The position numbers were made by a program, and so were the translations under genes. A stretch of DNA of 64,000 bases, taken from assembly GCF_009857885.1 (NCBI RefSeq), contig NZ_WWER01000009.1:62001-126000 (forward strand), written 5' to 3'. Shown here piece by piece: positions 49,773 through 57,968 of this stretch (position 1 is the stretch's first letter; every line of letters starts with the position of its first letter). The notes under the pieces are model-generated. The model was not told the origin of the DNA, did no database searches, and saw only the letters and a program-made list of their open reading frames with translations. This DNA comes from Pusillimonas sp. TS35. GTDB lineage: Bacteria; Pseudomonadota; Gammaproteobacteria; Burkholderiales; Burkholderiaceae_B.

Positions 49773-51185
49773 TTATGGCCCCGGAATGATCTTGCCAGGG
49801 TTGAGGATATCGTGAGGGTCGAATGCGTGTTTCAGGCTGGCCATGAGGTCGAGCGCATCGCGGCCGTGTTCCGCCAGCATGAATGCCATCTTGTGCAGCC
49901 CCACGCCATGCTCGCCGGTGCAGGTACCGTCCATGCGGATGGCACGCTCCACCAGCCTGCGGTTAAGCTGTTCGGATGCCTCCCATTCCTGCGGGTTGTC
50001 TGGGTCGAGCAGCATCAGCACATGAAAGTTACCGTCGCCCACATGGCCAACGATGGTATACGGAAAGCTCGCCGCATCAAGTTCGGCGGCGGTTTCCGTC
50101 ACGCAATCGGCCAACCGGGAAATGGGCACGCAGACATCTGTGGTGCTGGACCGACAGCCGGGCCGCAACTGCAGACCGGCAAAATAGGCATTGTGCCGCG
50201 CGGCCCACAGGCGGCTGCGGTCTTCGGGCTGGTCGGCCCATTCGAAATCCATGCCATCATTGGAGCGGGCGATTTCTTGCACAATCTGTGCCTGCTCTTT
50301 GACGCCCGCCGGGCTGCCATGAAACTCGAACAGCAACAGCGGCGACTCTTTGAGTGCCAGCTTGCTGTACGCATTGGTGGCCTTGACGGCCCAAGTGTCC
50401 ATGAACTCGACCCGCGCCACGGGCACGCCCATTTGAATAACTTCGATGACGCTGCGCACCGCCGCCTCGAGCGTGGGAAAGTTGCAGATCGCCGCGGAGA
50501 TCGCCTCGGGCACCGGATAAAGCCGGACAGTGACCTCGGTGATGATGCCCAGCGTCCCCTCGCTGCCCACGAAAATGCGCGTAAGGTCGTAGCCCGCTGA
50601 AGACTTGCGCGCGCGCGAAGCGGTATGAATCACGCGGCCATCCGCCGTGACAACCTTGAGCGACACCACGTTCTCACGCATGGTGCCATAGCGTACGGCG
50701 TTGGTACCCGAGGCACGGGTGGCCGCCATGCCGCCAAGGCTGGCATCCGCACCGGGATCGATCGGAAAAAACAGCCCGGTATCGCGGATGTGTTCGTTCA
50801 GCTGCTTGCGCGTGACGCCCGCCTGTACAGTGGCCGTGAAGTCTTCGGCGTTGATCGACACAATCTTGTCCATGCCGGCCAGATCGAGGCTGATGCCACC
50901 CTGCACAGCAAGCAAGTGCCCTTCGAGCGAGGACCCCGTCCCATAGGGGATGAGTGGTACATGGTGCGCATGGCAATGCCGCGCAACCCAAGCCACCTCC
51001 TCCGTGCTCAGGGCAAACACCACGCCGTCAGGCAGCATAGGCGGATAGGGGGATTCGTCGCGGCCGTGATGCTCACGCACTGCTTGCGCAGTGGTAAAGC
51101 GATCACCGAACTGCCGCGCCAAAGCATCCAGAAAGCCGTCTGGAATGGCGCGACGCACGCTCTGGGCCGGAGCGGGGGCATTCAT
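49773..51185 (-). CDS. FAD-linked oxidase, D-lactate dehydrogenase (cytochrome)-like
   Basis: 470 aa, same superfamily as GlcD but a different branch. PLIPYGTGSSLEGHLLAVQGGISLDL, DPGADASLGGMAATRASGTNAVRYGTMRENV and VGHVGDGNFHVLMLLDPDNPQE resemble mitochondrial-type D-lactate dehydrogenases (DLD). ITGEHGVG-equivalent CTGEHGVGLHKMAFM is intact. Start ATG 51185 with AGGAG upstream. It lies 45 bp before glcD in the same direction, so all four oxidase genes may be one operon for 2-hydroxyacid use. Confidence 0.9.
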   Translation of the reverse strand: MNAPAPAQSVRRAIPDGFLDALARQFGDRFTTAQAVREHHGRDESPYPPMLPDGVVFALSTEEVAWVARHCHAHHVPLIPYGTGSSLEGHLLAVQGGISLDLAGMDKIVSINAEDFTATVQAGVTRKQLNEHIRDTGLFFPIDPGADASLGGMAATRASGTNAVRYGTMRENVVSLKVVTADGRVIHTASRARKSSAGYDLTRIFVGSEGTLGIITEVTVRLYPVPEAISAAICNFPTLEAAVRSVIEVIQMGVPVARVEFMDTWAVKATNAYSKLALKESPLLLFEFHGSPAGVKEQAQIVQEIARSNDGMDFEWADQPEDRSRLWAARHNAYFAGLQLRPGCRSSTTDVCVPISRLADCVTETAAELDAASFPYTIVGHVGDGNFHVLMLLDPDNPQEWEASEQLNRRLVERAIRMDGTCTGEHGVGLHKMAFMLAEHGRDALDLMASLKHAFDPHDILNPGKIIPGP

Positions 51186-51269
51186 GTTCGTTCTCCTGTT
51201 ACAGTCATAGCCCAAGCACAGGCCCCACGCGGGGCCCTGACTACGCCATATGCCTGATCGTAGCAGTGT

Positions 51270-52364
51270 TTAGGCGTGCGTGCCGATCAGGGCATTTGCC
51301 GATTGCACCGTGACCTTGCGTCGATTCTGAACCGCCTGCGACAGCCGCTCGAGCACCTGAACCGTGGTGTCCCAGCCTATGCAACCGTCGGTAATGCTCT
51401 GGCCATAAGTTAGCGGCTTGCCAGCCACCATATCCTGACGTCCGTCAACCAGGTGGCTTTCGACCATGACGCCGAACAGGCAATCACCACCCGCCTCGAG
51501 TTGGCGGGAGACATCTTCGAGCACCTTGGGCTGATTGCGATAATCTTTGTTGCTGTTCGCATGGCTGGCGTCGACCATGATGCGTGGGCGCAGTTTGGCC
51601 TTGACGAGCTTGTCGCAAGCGTCGTGGACGCTGGCGGCATCGTAGTTGGGTGCTTTGCCGCCGCGCAGGATGATGTGGCAGTCGTTGTTGCCGACCGTGG
51701 ACACAATGGCTGAATGACCGCCCTTGGTAACAGACAGGAAGTGGTGCGGCTGCGACGCCGCCTGGATAGCATCCATGGCGATCTTGATATTGCCATCGGT
51801 GCCATTCTTGAAGCCAACGGGACACGAGAGCCCGGAAGCCAGCTCACGATGAACCTGGCTTTCGGTTGTACGCGCCCCGATGGCGCCCCAGGCGACCAGG
51901 TCGGCAATATACTGCGGCGTGATCATATCCAGGAACTCACAGCCCGCGGGCAGGCCCAGGTCGTTGACGTTGATGAGCAACTCGCGCGCCGTACGCAGGC
52001 CTAGATTGATGTTGAAGCTGCCGTCCAGGCCTGGATCGTTGATCAGGCCCTTCCAGCCTACCGTGGTGCGCGGCTTCTCGAAGTAGACGCGCATGATGAT
52101 TTCGAGATCGCCCTGGAAGCGTGTGCGCTGCTCGACCAGGCGGCGTGCGTACTCGAGCCCCGCTTCTGGATTGTGGATGGAACATGGCCCCACGATAACC
52201 ACCAACCGGTCGTCATTGCCGTACAGAATATTGTGGACCGCGCGGCGCGCGTCGTGCACGACAGTCGAAATCGCCGGTGTGCAGGGAAATTCTCGCATTA
52301 CATGCGCCGGCGGGCTCAATTCTTTGATTTCCCGGATTCGCAAGTCATCGGTATTGTGGGACAC
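51270..52364 (-). CDS. 3-deoxy-7-phosphoheptulonate (DAHP) synthase, class I
   Basis: 364 aa. First enzyme of aromatic amino acid synthesis (PEP + erythrose 4-phosphate). VGPCSIHNPEAGLEYARRL, RVYFEKPRTTVGWKGLINDPGLDGSF, SCPVGFKNGTDGNIKIAMDAI and VDASHANSNKDYRNQ are the AroG/AroF signature blocks with metal-binding Cys and His. The start is GTG 52364, with GGAG 9 nt upstream. The upstream leader has a Phe-rich peptide and terminator, implying that this is the phenylalanine-controlled isozyme (aroG-like); isozyme assignment is inference. Confidence 0.93.
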   Translation of the reverse strand: MSHNTDDLRIREIKELSPPAHVMREFPCTPAISTVVHDARRAVHNILYGNDDRLVVIVGPCSIHNPEAGLEYARRLVEQRTRFQGDLEIIMRVYFEKPRTTVGWKGLINDPGLDGSFNINLGLRTARELLINVNDLGLPAGCEFLDMITPQYIADLVAWGAIGARTTESQVHRELASGLSCPVGFKNGTDGNIKIAMDAIQAASQPHHFLSVTKGGHSAIVSTVGNNDCHIILRGGKAPNYDAASVHDACDKLVKAKLRPRIMVDASHANSNKDYRNQPKVLEDVSRQLEAGGDCLFGVMVESHLVDGRQDMVAGKPLTYGQSITDGCIGWDTTVQVLERLSQAVQNRRKVTVQSANALIGTHA

Positions 52365-52404
52365 GGTATTACTCCAGAGTATTTTGCCAGCCTGCGCGCG
52401 GAAC

Positions 52405-52437
52405 AAAAAAGCCGCCTAGCGAAGCTGGCGGCTTTTT
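52405..52437 (-). terminator. Attenuator terminator in the DAHP synthase leader
   Basis: On the minus strand AAAAAGCCGCC-AGC / GCT-A-GGCGGCTTTTTT: a GC-rich stem with a TTC loop and one bulge, ending in six T, located 41 bp upstream of the DAHP synthase start and 18 bp after the leader-peptide stop. Its position between leader peptide and gene marks it as an attenuator rather than an end-of-operon terminator. Confidence 0.9.
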
Positions 52438-52454
52438 GGGGAATTCGCTTGTTT

Positions 52455-52538
52455 TTACAGTGTACAGCGCGTCCCTTCCTCCACCAGCGGTTTTGGAAAC
52501 GTAAAGTAAAAGAAGAAAAAGGACACGGTGCGGTACAT
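52455..52538 (-). CDS. PheL-like leader peptide of the DAHP synthase attenuator
   Basis: 27-codon frame on the minus strand, reading MYRTVSFFFFYFTFPKP then LVEEGTRCTL and a stop at 52455. Six Phe and two Tyr fall in the first 14 codons, and the FFFF-F-TFP pattern closely resembles E. coli PheL. A 2-element switch follows: GCTGGTGG (52488-52481), in codons 17-19, can pair over 8 bases (one G-U) with CCGCCAGC (52431-52424) in the terminator's 5' arm. Ribosome stalling at Phe codons would leave that segment free and favour read-through. Confidence 0.88.
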   Translation of the reverse strand: MYRTVSFFFFYFTFPKPLVEEGTRCTL

Positions 52539-52546
52539 AGTGGTAA

Positions 52547-52588
52547 ATCCTAGCACACCTCATTTGCCTTGCCAACAGAATTTTCTGT
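52547..52588 (-). promoter_or_regulatory. Promoter of the DAHP synthase leader, with adjacent palindrome
   Basis: -35 TTGGCA (52575-52570), 17-nt spacer, extended -10 TGC-TAGGAT (TAGGAT at 52552-52547). The -10 ends only 8 nt before the leader-peptide ATG, so transcripts from it would have a very short or no 5' UTR. Alternatively AGGA in the same -10 serves as RBS for a transcript from further upstream. A 14-bp palindrome ACAGAATTTTCTGT (52575-52588) abuts the -35 and could be an operator. Confidence 0.6.
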
Positions 52589-52785
52589 AGCGGGCGGGCA
52601 CCGCAGGCTTATCCGTCGCCCTTTTGCAATCGCCCCGTCCACGGCCGGCGGATCATGCGCCGCCTGCCTTGCGCAACACATCCCCCCGGTAATCCGCCTC
52701 TGCATCACAGCAACGTATCTGCGCATCCCTTACACCTGCGCCCGAAACTGCCACCTGTCCCAGGAAAAAACATCCTCCTTCTAAC
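52589..52785. other. Spacer between the DAHP synthase and ehu promoters
   Basis: About 200 bp of divergent intergenic DNA between two regulatory regions. I see no gene, repeat or further promoter that I can defend. Confidence 0.5.
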
Positions 52786-52818
52786 GATTTGAGTTGAAAT
52801 CATCATATCGTGTATGAT
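52786..52818 (+). promoter_or_regulatory. ehu promoter with candidate EctR operator
   Basis: Operator-like near-palindrome GATTTGAGTTGAAATC (52786-52801; arms GATTT/AAATC) overlaps a -35 box TTGAGT (52789-52794). After an 18-nt spacer comes TATGAT (52813-52818), itself half of a second inverted repeat ATCATA/TATGAT (52802-52807, 52813-52818). The 16-mer recurs at 15/16 identity upstream of ectR. A repressor here would block RNA polymerase. The 5' leader to ehuB is about 135 nt and carries a GGCATTTTG direct repeat (52915, 52927). Confidence 0.7.
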
Positions 52819-52958
52819 TTTTCTCGTTAAGATCACACCCATAACAATTGGCAAAGCACGCCTGCAAAGCATGGGCATGGCATCCTCCGCATCGTTTCCG
52901 CGGAACATGCATATGGCATTTTGTCGGGCATTTTGCATAACCGAACAAAGGAACGCCG

Positions 52959-53816
52959 ATGAATACGCTGCGCAGAACTACGCTTATGACACTTGCCGCC
53001 CTGATAGTCGGCGGTGCGGCCACCCACGCCGGCGCTGTCACCCTCGAGCAGGTCAAGCAACGCGGCACTGTCCGGATCGCAGTGGCCAATGAAATTCCCT
53101 ATGGCTTCATGGATATGAGCGGCAAGCCCAAGGGCGCCGGCCCTGAAGTGGCGCAGCACATCATGGAAAAGTTGGGCATTGAAAAGATTGAATGGGTCAC
53201 CACCAACTTTGGCTCCCTTATTCCGGGGCTACGTGCCAACCGCTTCGACATGGTTGCCGCCGAGATGGCCATCCTGCCGCAACGCTGCAAAGAAGTACTG
53301 TTTTCAGAACCCAACAGTTCATATGGCGAAGGCCTGTTGGTTGCCCAAGGCAACCCCGATAACCTCCACAGCTACGAAGCTTTCGCCAAGAACGGCAAAA
53401 AGATCGCCATCATGGCCGGCGCCGACCAGCTCGAAATGCTGCAGGCGCTTGGCGTGCCAGGCGCACAGATGATCACGATCTCGAACAATGCCGACGCGAT
53501 TTCCACCATTACCACCGGCCGTGCCAGCGCCTACGCGGCCACGGGGCTGACGGTGGCCGAACTGGCCGAGAAGGGCAAGAAGGTGGAGTCTGCCGCCAAT
53601 TTCAAGGATCCGGTGATTGATGGCGAGCCGGTACGCAGCTGGGGGGCCTTCACCTTCGGCGAGGGTTCCGAGAGCCTGCGCGATGCGGTCAATACCGAAC
53701 TGGCCGCCTTCAAAAAGACAGACGACTGGAAGCGCATCCTGTCCGAGTACGGCTTCAACGAAAACGATCAACAAGCCTCATTCACTAAAACCACCGCGCA
53801 ACTCTGCAAGGGTTGA
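52959..53816 (+). CDS. ehuB: Ectoine/hydroxyectoine ABC importer binding protein EhuB
   Basis: 285 aa periplasmic type-II binding protein. Signal peptide residues 1-26 (NTLRRTTLMTLAALIVGGAATHAGA), then VTLEQVKQRGTVRIAVANEIPYGFMDMSGKPKGAGPEVAQHIMEKLG, the amino-acid-binding family opening; RANRFDMVAAEMAILPQRC is the ligand-cleft segment. The EhuB assignment rests on similarity of these segments and on the gene order ehuB-C-D-A beside ectoine synthesis genes. AAAGGA precedes the ATG. Binds ectoine and 5-hydroxyectoine in the periplasm (inference from family). Confidence 0.87.
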   Translation: MNTLRRTTLMTLAALIVGGAATHAGAVTLEQVKQRGTVRIAVANEIPYGFMDMSGKPKGAGPEVAQHIMEKLGIEKIEWVTTNFGSLIPGLRANRFDMVAAEMAILPQRCKEVLFSEPNSSYGEGLLVAQGNPDNLHSYEAFAKNGKKIAIMAGADQLEMLQALGVPGAQMITISNNADAISTITTGRASAYAATGLTVAELAEKGKKVESAANFKDPVIDGEPVRSWGAFTFGEGSESLRDAVNTELAAFKKTDDWKRILSEYGFNENDQQASFTKTTAQLCKG

Positions 53817-53822
53817 CGGCGC

Positions 53823-54494
53823 ATGAATTGGCTGAGTTACAGCGTACCGTTGCTGGAAGGCGCGTGGATCACCGTGCAGTTGACGGTCTATTCGACCATC
53901 CTGGGCACGACCACCGCCTTCTTGTTCGGCATCGGCAAACTGTCCAGCAACTGGTTCATCAAAGGTGTGTCGCTGTGCTTTATCGAGGTTTTCCGCGGCA
54001 CGTCTCTGCTGGTCCAGCTGTTCTGGCTTTATTTTGCGCTGCCTGTGCTGGGGCAGCAGTTGGGTCTGGATTTGCGCATGCCGCCTGTGCTGACCGGCAC
54101 GCTCGCACTGGGGCTGAACATCGGCGCCTATGGCGCAGAAGTGGTGCGCGGCGCGATACAAGCCGTACCGCCCACCCAGTACGAAGCTGCCAAAGCGCTG
54201 GATTTCTCCCCCAGACACACGCTCTGGCGCATTGCACTGCCCCAGGCGATACCCGAAATGATGCCCAGTTTCGGCAATCTTGCTATCCAGAACCTCAAGG
54301 ACACGGCACTAGTCTCGCTGATCAGTCTGGGCGATATGACCTTTCGCGCTGAACAGATACGCAACTTCACCCAGGACAGCGTAGGCGTGTATACGCTGCT
54401 GTTGCTGATGTACTTTGGCATGGCACTGGTACTTACAGGGCTGATGAAGCTGCTCGAGCGCTCTGTGGGGCGCTGGCGCCCCGGGAGGGCCTGA
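53823..54494 (+). CDS. ehuC: Ectoine ABC importer permease EhuC
   Basis: 223 aa inner-membrane permease of the polar amino acid (HisMQ) type with five hydrophobic segments. The EAA loop that docks the ATPase is GAIQAVPPTQYEAAKALDFSPRHTLWRIALPQAIPEMMP. It forms a heterodimer with EhuD. It starts 6 bp after ehuB and ends 1 bp before ehuD. Confidence 0.88.
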   Translation: MNWLSYSVPLLEGAWITVQLTVYSTILGTTTAFLFGIGKLSSNWFIKGVSLCFIEVFRGTSLLVQLFWLYFALPVLGQQLGLDLRMPPVLTGTLALGLNIGAYGAEVVRGAIQAVPPTQYEAAKALDFSPRHTLWRIALPQAIPEMMPSFGNLAIQNLKDTALVSLISLGDMTFRAEQIRNFTQDSVGVYTLLLLMYFGMALVLTGLMKLLERSVGRWRPGRA

Positions 54495-54495
54495 C

Positions 54496-55188
54496 ATGCT
54501 GTTCGGCATAGAATGGGACACCTCGAGCGGGGCCGCACTGGCGCTGTCCATTCTCCCCATCCTGCTCAAAGGTCTGCTTGTCACGGTCCAGGCCACAGCG
54601 GTGGGCTTTGTCATCGCCGCGCTGCTGGGGCTTGCGCTGGCAGCGCTCAAGTCTGCACCCCAGCGCGTCGTGGCCTGGCCCGCACGCGCGGTGGCCGAGT
54701 TTCTGCGCGATACACCATTGCTGGTGCAAGTGTTTTTCCTGTATTACGTGCTGCCCGAGTACGGTATTGTGCTGCCGGCCTTCCTGACCGGGGCACTGGC
54801 GCTTGGGCTGCAGTACAGCGCATATATGTCTGAAGTCTATCGAGCCGGGATAGAGTCGGTACACCGGGGCCAGACAGAAGCCGCATGCGCTCTCGATCTG
54901 TCCCCCGCACGCCGCTTCGGCGTCATCATCCTGCCGCAGGCGATCCCTCGCATTATCCCCGCCATGGGCAATTACCTGGTTTCGATCATGAAAGATGTAC
55001 CGGTACTGTCTGTAGTGTCGATTCTGGAAATGCTCAATGTCGCCAAAATCATTGGCGACCGCACCTTCAACTACCTGATACCGATCTCCATGGTTGGCGG
55101 CATTTATCTGCTGCTGACCCTGGTGGCCTCGGGCGCGGTACGCTACCTGGACAAGCGCCTGCCCAAGCAAGGAATTCCGCTGAAATGA
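54496..55188 (+). CDS. ehuD: Ectoine ABC importer permease EhuD
   Basis: 230 aa, second permease. The EAA loop is [46 protein letters not shown]. Five hydrophobic segments, HisMQ type. Its stop overlaps the ehuA start (ATGA), so the ATPase is translationally coupled. Confidence 0.88.
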   Translation: MLFGIEWDTSSGAALALSILPILLKGLLVTVQATAVGFVIAALLGLALAALKSAPQRVVAWPARAVAEFLRDTPLLVQVFFLYYVLPEYGIVLPAFLTGALALGLQYSAYMSEVYRAGIESVHRGQTEAACALDLSPARRFGVIILPQAIPRIIPAMGNYLVSIMKDVPVLSVVSILEMLNVAKIIGDRTFNYLIPISMVGGIYLLLTLVASGAVRYLDKRLPKQGIPLK

Positions 55189-55961
55189 ACGAAGCCATCA
55201 TTACATTCGATAAAGTCGTTAAACGCTTCGGCGACGTTACCGTGCTCGATGAACTCGACTTCACAGTAAAAAAGGGCGAGAAAGTCAGCATCATTGGCCC
55301 CTCCGGATCAGGCAAATCCACGGTGCTGCGCATTCTCATGACGCTGGAAACAATAGACGACGGTGTAATCTGGGTCGACAACGAGCCGCTATGGCATGAA
55401 ACACGCAACGGCAGCCTGGTTCCCGCCAGCGAATCTCACTTGCGTGATATGCGCAAAAAAATGGGCATGGTCTTTCAACAGTTCAATCTGTTTCCCCACA
55501 TGACCGTGCGGCGCAATATCACCGAAGCGCCGATCCATGTTCTGGGGCTGTCACGCGAGGAAGCCACGGAGCGGGCCGATACCTACCTAAGCCTGGTAGG
55601 GCTGTCCGATCAAGCTGATAAATTTCCCTCTCAGCTTTCCGGAGGGCAGCAGCAGCGTGTGGCTATTGCCCGCGCACTGGCGATGCGCCCCAATATCATG
55701 CTGTTCGATGAGCCAACATCGGCACTGGACCCGGAACTGGTGGGCGAAGTGCTTTCCGTCATCCAGCGCCTGGCTGACGAGCAAGACCTGACCATGCTGC
55801 TGGTGACGCACGAAATGCAGTTCGCCAAACAGATTTCAGATCGTGTCTGCTTTTTCGACAAAGGAAAGATTGTCGAACAGGGGCCGCCGGAACAAGTGAT
55901 GGTAGAACCTCGCGAAGCGCGCACCCAGGAGTTCCTCAAGGCCTTCATCACCCCCGCCTGA
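55185..55961 (+). CDS. ehuA: Ectoine ABC importer ATPase EhuA
   Basis: 258 aa. Walker [11 protein letters not shown]-loop [12 protein letters not shown], signature [15 protein letters not shown], Walker [21 protein letters not shown] and H-loop LVTHEM, all intact, as in polar amino acid importers. ATG 55185 gives the standard N-terminus; the longer open frame upstream is ehuD in another frame. Last gene of ehuBCDA. Confidence 0.92.
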   Translation: MNEAIITFDKVVKRFGDVTVLDELDFTVKKGEKVSIIGPSGSGKSTVLRILMTLETIDDGVIWVDNEPLWHETRNGSLVPASESHLRDMRKKMGMVFQQFNLFPHMTVRRNITEAPIHVLGLSREEATERADTYLSLVGLSDQADKFPSQLSGGQQQRVAIARALAMRPNIMLFDEPTSALDPELVGEVLSVIQRLADEQDLTMLLVTHEMQFAKQISDRVCFFDKGKIVEQGPPEQVMVEPREARTQEFLKAFITPA

Positions 55962-55988
55962 TATGTCGCCGGACTCAAACAGGGCCGG

Positions 55989-56022
55989 GTCGGGAACGGC
56001 TGCGGTGGTGCGGGCATCCAAT
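55989..56022 (+). promoter_or_regulatory. ECF-type promoter of the secreted-protein/cupredoxin operon
   Basis: GTCGGGAACGG (55989-55999), 15 nt, CATCCAAT (56015-56022), 38 bp upstream of the gene at 56060. The same two blocks with the same 15-nt spacing lie upstream of the ECF sigma gene at 57942. GGGAAC is the usual -35 core for ECF sigmas. Confidence 0.8.
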
Positions 56023-56059
56023 GCGGTGAGTTCCACTTATCTCACCACGGAGGTTTTCC

Positions 56060-56500
56060 ATGTCCAAACCCGTCTATGCCCTTATCGCCGCCGCAGCGCT
56101 GGCTTTCAGCCCGATGTATACCTTCGCGGCACAGCACAGCAAGGCCGCTCCCACGACGCTCAAGTCACCCCCCCCCGCCCCCTACCAGGCGGTGAGCAAA
56201 CTGGTCAAACTGCCTGACTTCCTGCCCGGCATGGGCCAGCTTTTCGTCGATCCCGCCACCTTGCCGGCAGGCCCGTTTTTGGCCTATGACCACGACGGCA
56301 AGCTGGTCAGCACCATCTATATGGTGCCGCTCTCGGCCATGAAGGCCGACATGAAGCTGGACAACCTGAAGGTCGGCAACAAGAAAGTTGACCACGTTGA
56401 TATGTACTACAACGCCGGCCACCCGGGTGTTGCCGAGCCGCACGTGCATATCGTGTTGTGGCATGTACCGGCAAACGGGGAGGCACGGGTCGCCAAATGA
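56060..56500 (+). CDS. Exported protein of unknown function with His-rich C-terminus
   Basis: 146 aa. Signal peptide residues 1-24 (SKPVYALIAAAALAFSPMYTFAA). The mature protein has no Cys and ends with closely spaced histidines: DHVDMYYNAGHPGVAEPHVHIVLWHV, which could bind metal. It resembles the DUF5602 (TTHB210-like) group in its HPGV..PHVHI pattern, but I cannot confirm this. It overlaps the cupredoxin gene (ATGA) and shares an ECF promoter with it, so both are likely made under the same stress. Confidence 0.78.
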   Translation: MSKPVYALIAAAALAFSPMYTFAAQHSKAAPTTLKSPPPAPYQAVSKLVKLPDFLPGMGQLFVDPATLPAGPFLAYDHDGKLVSTIYMVPLSAMKADMKLDNLKVGNKKVDHVDMYYNAGHPGVAEPHVHIVLWHVPANGEARVAK

Positions 56501-57033
56501 ACATGATCATGCTGCCTGACACCCGCCGGCGCCTGCTGTTGGCCGCGGGCGGTGGGTTGTTATTGTCGGGGTTCTGGCATGCCCGTCCCAGCTTTGCGGC
56601 CGGCGTCGTCGACATTGCCATGGCAGGTGCGAACGGGGGCGCCGATGTATGGTTCCGTCCCCGAGGCGTGCTGATCCAGCCAGGCCAGACCGTGCGCTGG
56701 ACCAATCAGGAAACCGGCAATGTCCACACCGCAACAGCCTATCATCCCGCCAATGGCGGCAAATCGTTGCGCATACCCAAAGGCGCAAAACCCTGGGATT
56801 CGGACTACCTGATGCCCGGCCAGTCATTCTCTGTAACCTTAGAAGTGCCGGGCGTGTACGACTACTTCTGCCTGCCCCATGAGCACGCCGGCATGGTGGG
56901 ACGGATTATCGTCGCCGAACCCGAAGCCGGCGTCGAAGCCCTGCGTGCGATGTCGGATCCCCAACTGCCGTCCGCGGCTGCGCAGGGATTCGTAGCGATC
57001 GCGGAAATCATGCAAAAGCAGGTGGTTGAATGA
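56497..57033 (+). CDS. Cupredoxin (plastocyanin/halocyanin-type) exported copper protein
   Basis: 178 aa. A twin-arginine-like signal (LPDTRRRLLLAAGGGLLLSGF, residues 6-26) leads into a cupredoxin domain: VWFRPRGVLIQPGQTVRWTNQETGNVHTATAYHP with the first His ligand, and the C-terminal loop YFCLPHEHAGMVGRI giving Cys, His and Met of a type-1 copper site. The last 35 residues are a helical tail. Start ATG 56497 overlaps the preceding stop. Likely an electron carrier or copper/redox sensor in the envelope; partner unknown. Confidence 0.86.
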   Translation: MNMIMLPDTRRRLLLAAGGGLLLSGFWHARPSFAAGVVDIAMAGANGGADVWFRPRGVLIQPGQTVRWTNQETGNVHTATAYHPANGGKSLRIPKGAKPWDSDYLMPGQSFSVTLEVPGVYDYFCLPHEHAGMVGRIIVAEPEAGVEALRAMSDPQLPSAAAQGFVAIAEIMQKQVVE

Positions 57034-57082
57034 AGCAATGACAGGCGTGCAGTTGAAAACACCAACAGCTTGCGCCCCCGAT

Positions 57083-57120
57083 GCATAGGCCGCAGCCGGA
57101 AACTCGGCCGCGGCCTATGC
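57083..57120. terminator. Hairpin between convergent cupredoxin and ECF sigma genes
   Basis: Perfect 11-bp arms GCATAGGCCGC and GCGGCCTATGC around a 16-nt loop, 50 bp after the cupredoxin stop. No T-run on either strand, but it is the only strong structure in the 200-bp convergent gap. Confidence 0.6.
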
Positions 57121-57234
57121 GATCGCCTGTCTCGCACCCCGGCTTCGAGGCGCATGCCCTCTGATTCGATCAGAATTAAAGAAACGCAACGCGAACGCAT
57201 GCCGGATGCAAGGGTGCAGCCCCCTGCCATCCGA

Positions 57235-57942
57235 TCAGGATTGACGGGGTTCGCGTGTGATGCGTGCCAGCACGGCCTCGACGATCCGGTCGCAGCGCTC
57301 ACCATCAAAGGCGAAAGCATCGCGGCTGGCGGTGTCCATGTCTCCGGACAGCGCCTCACGCAGCCGTTGACGCGCACGCAAATATCGGGTGCGCACCGTG
57401 GCCTCGGGAATATCCAGCACTTGTGCCACTTCCACGGCCGGCATCTCCTCGACAGCGCGCAAGATGAAGACCGTACGGAAATCATCGGGCAATTCATCGA
57501 TGCGCCGTTCGATCAGATGGCGTAGCTCACCGCGCCAGGCAAGCTGGGCGGGGCTGTCGTGTTGGCTTGCCGGGTGTTCCATGATATCCAATAGGCTCGT
57601 GCCGTTGCTGTCGTCGTCCAATTGGATGACCGCCGCACGCCGTTTGTTCCGGCGCAGGCGGATGAGGGCTTCATTGATCGCAATGCGCGTAAGCCAGGTG
57701 GACAGTTGCGCCTCGGCGCGAAAAGTGGCGAGCGCGCAGTAGGCCTTCCAGTAGGCTTCCTGCACGGCGTCCTCCGCCTCGCTGTCATCTTTGAGTATGC
57801 TGCGCGCAGCGCGATACAGGCGCGCGTTATAGCGCCGCATCAATACTTCGAATGCCTGGGTATCGCCTTGTGTGATGCGTCGTACCAGCGCATGATCGGT
57901 GTCTTCGGGGCACGACGCGGCAGGGGTGGCAACGGTATCCAT
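57235..57942 (-). CDS. ECF-family RNA polymerase sigma factor
   Basis: 235 aa. Sigma-2 domain (QAFEVLMRRYNARLYRAARSILKDDSEAEDAVQEAYWKAY...STWLTRIAINEALIRLRR) and sigma-4 HTH (LPDDFRTVFILRAVEEMPAVEVAQVLDIPEATVRTRYLRARQRLREAL). A C-terminal extension of about 40 residues with a single Cys (DGERCDRIVEAVLARI) goes beyond the core and could sense signal or bind an anti-sigma. No anti-sigma gene is adjacent. Its own promoter matches the one before the secreted protein/cupredoxin operon, so it is probably autoregulated. Confidence 0.92.
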   Translation of the reverse strand: MDTVATPAASCPEDTDHALVRRITQGDTQAFEVLMRRYNARLYRAARSILKDDSEAEDAVQEAYWKAYCALATFRAEAQLSTWLTRIAINEALIRLRRNKRRAAVIQLDDDSNGTSLLDIMEHPASQHDSPAQLAWRGELRHLIERRIDELPDDFRTVFILRAVEEMPAVEVAQVLDIPEATVRTRYLRARQRLREALSGDMDTASRDAFAFDGERCDRIVEAVLARITREPRQS

Positions 57943-57968
57943 ATCGCCTCTGAATAAAGCATGGATGT

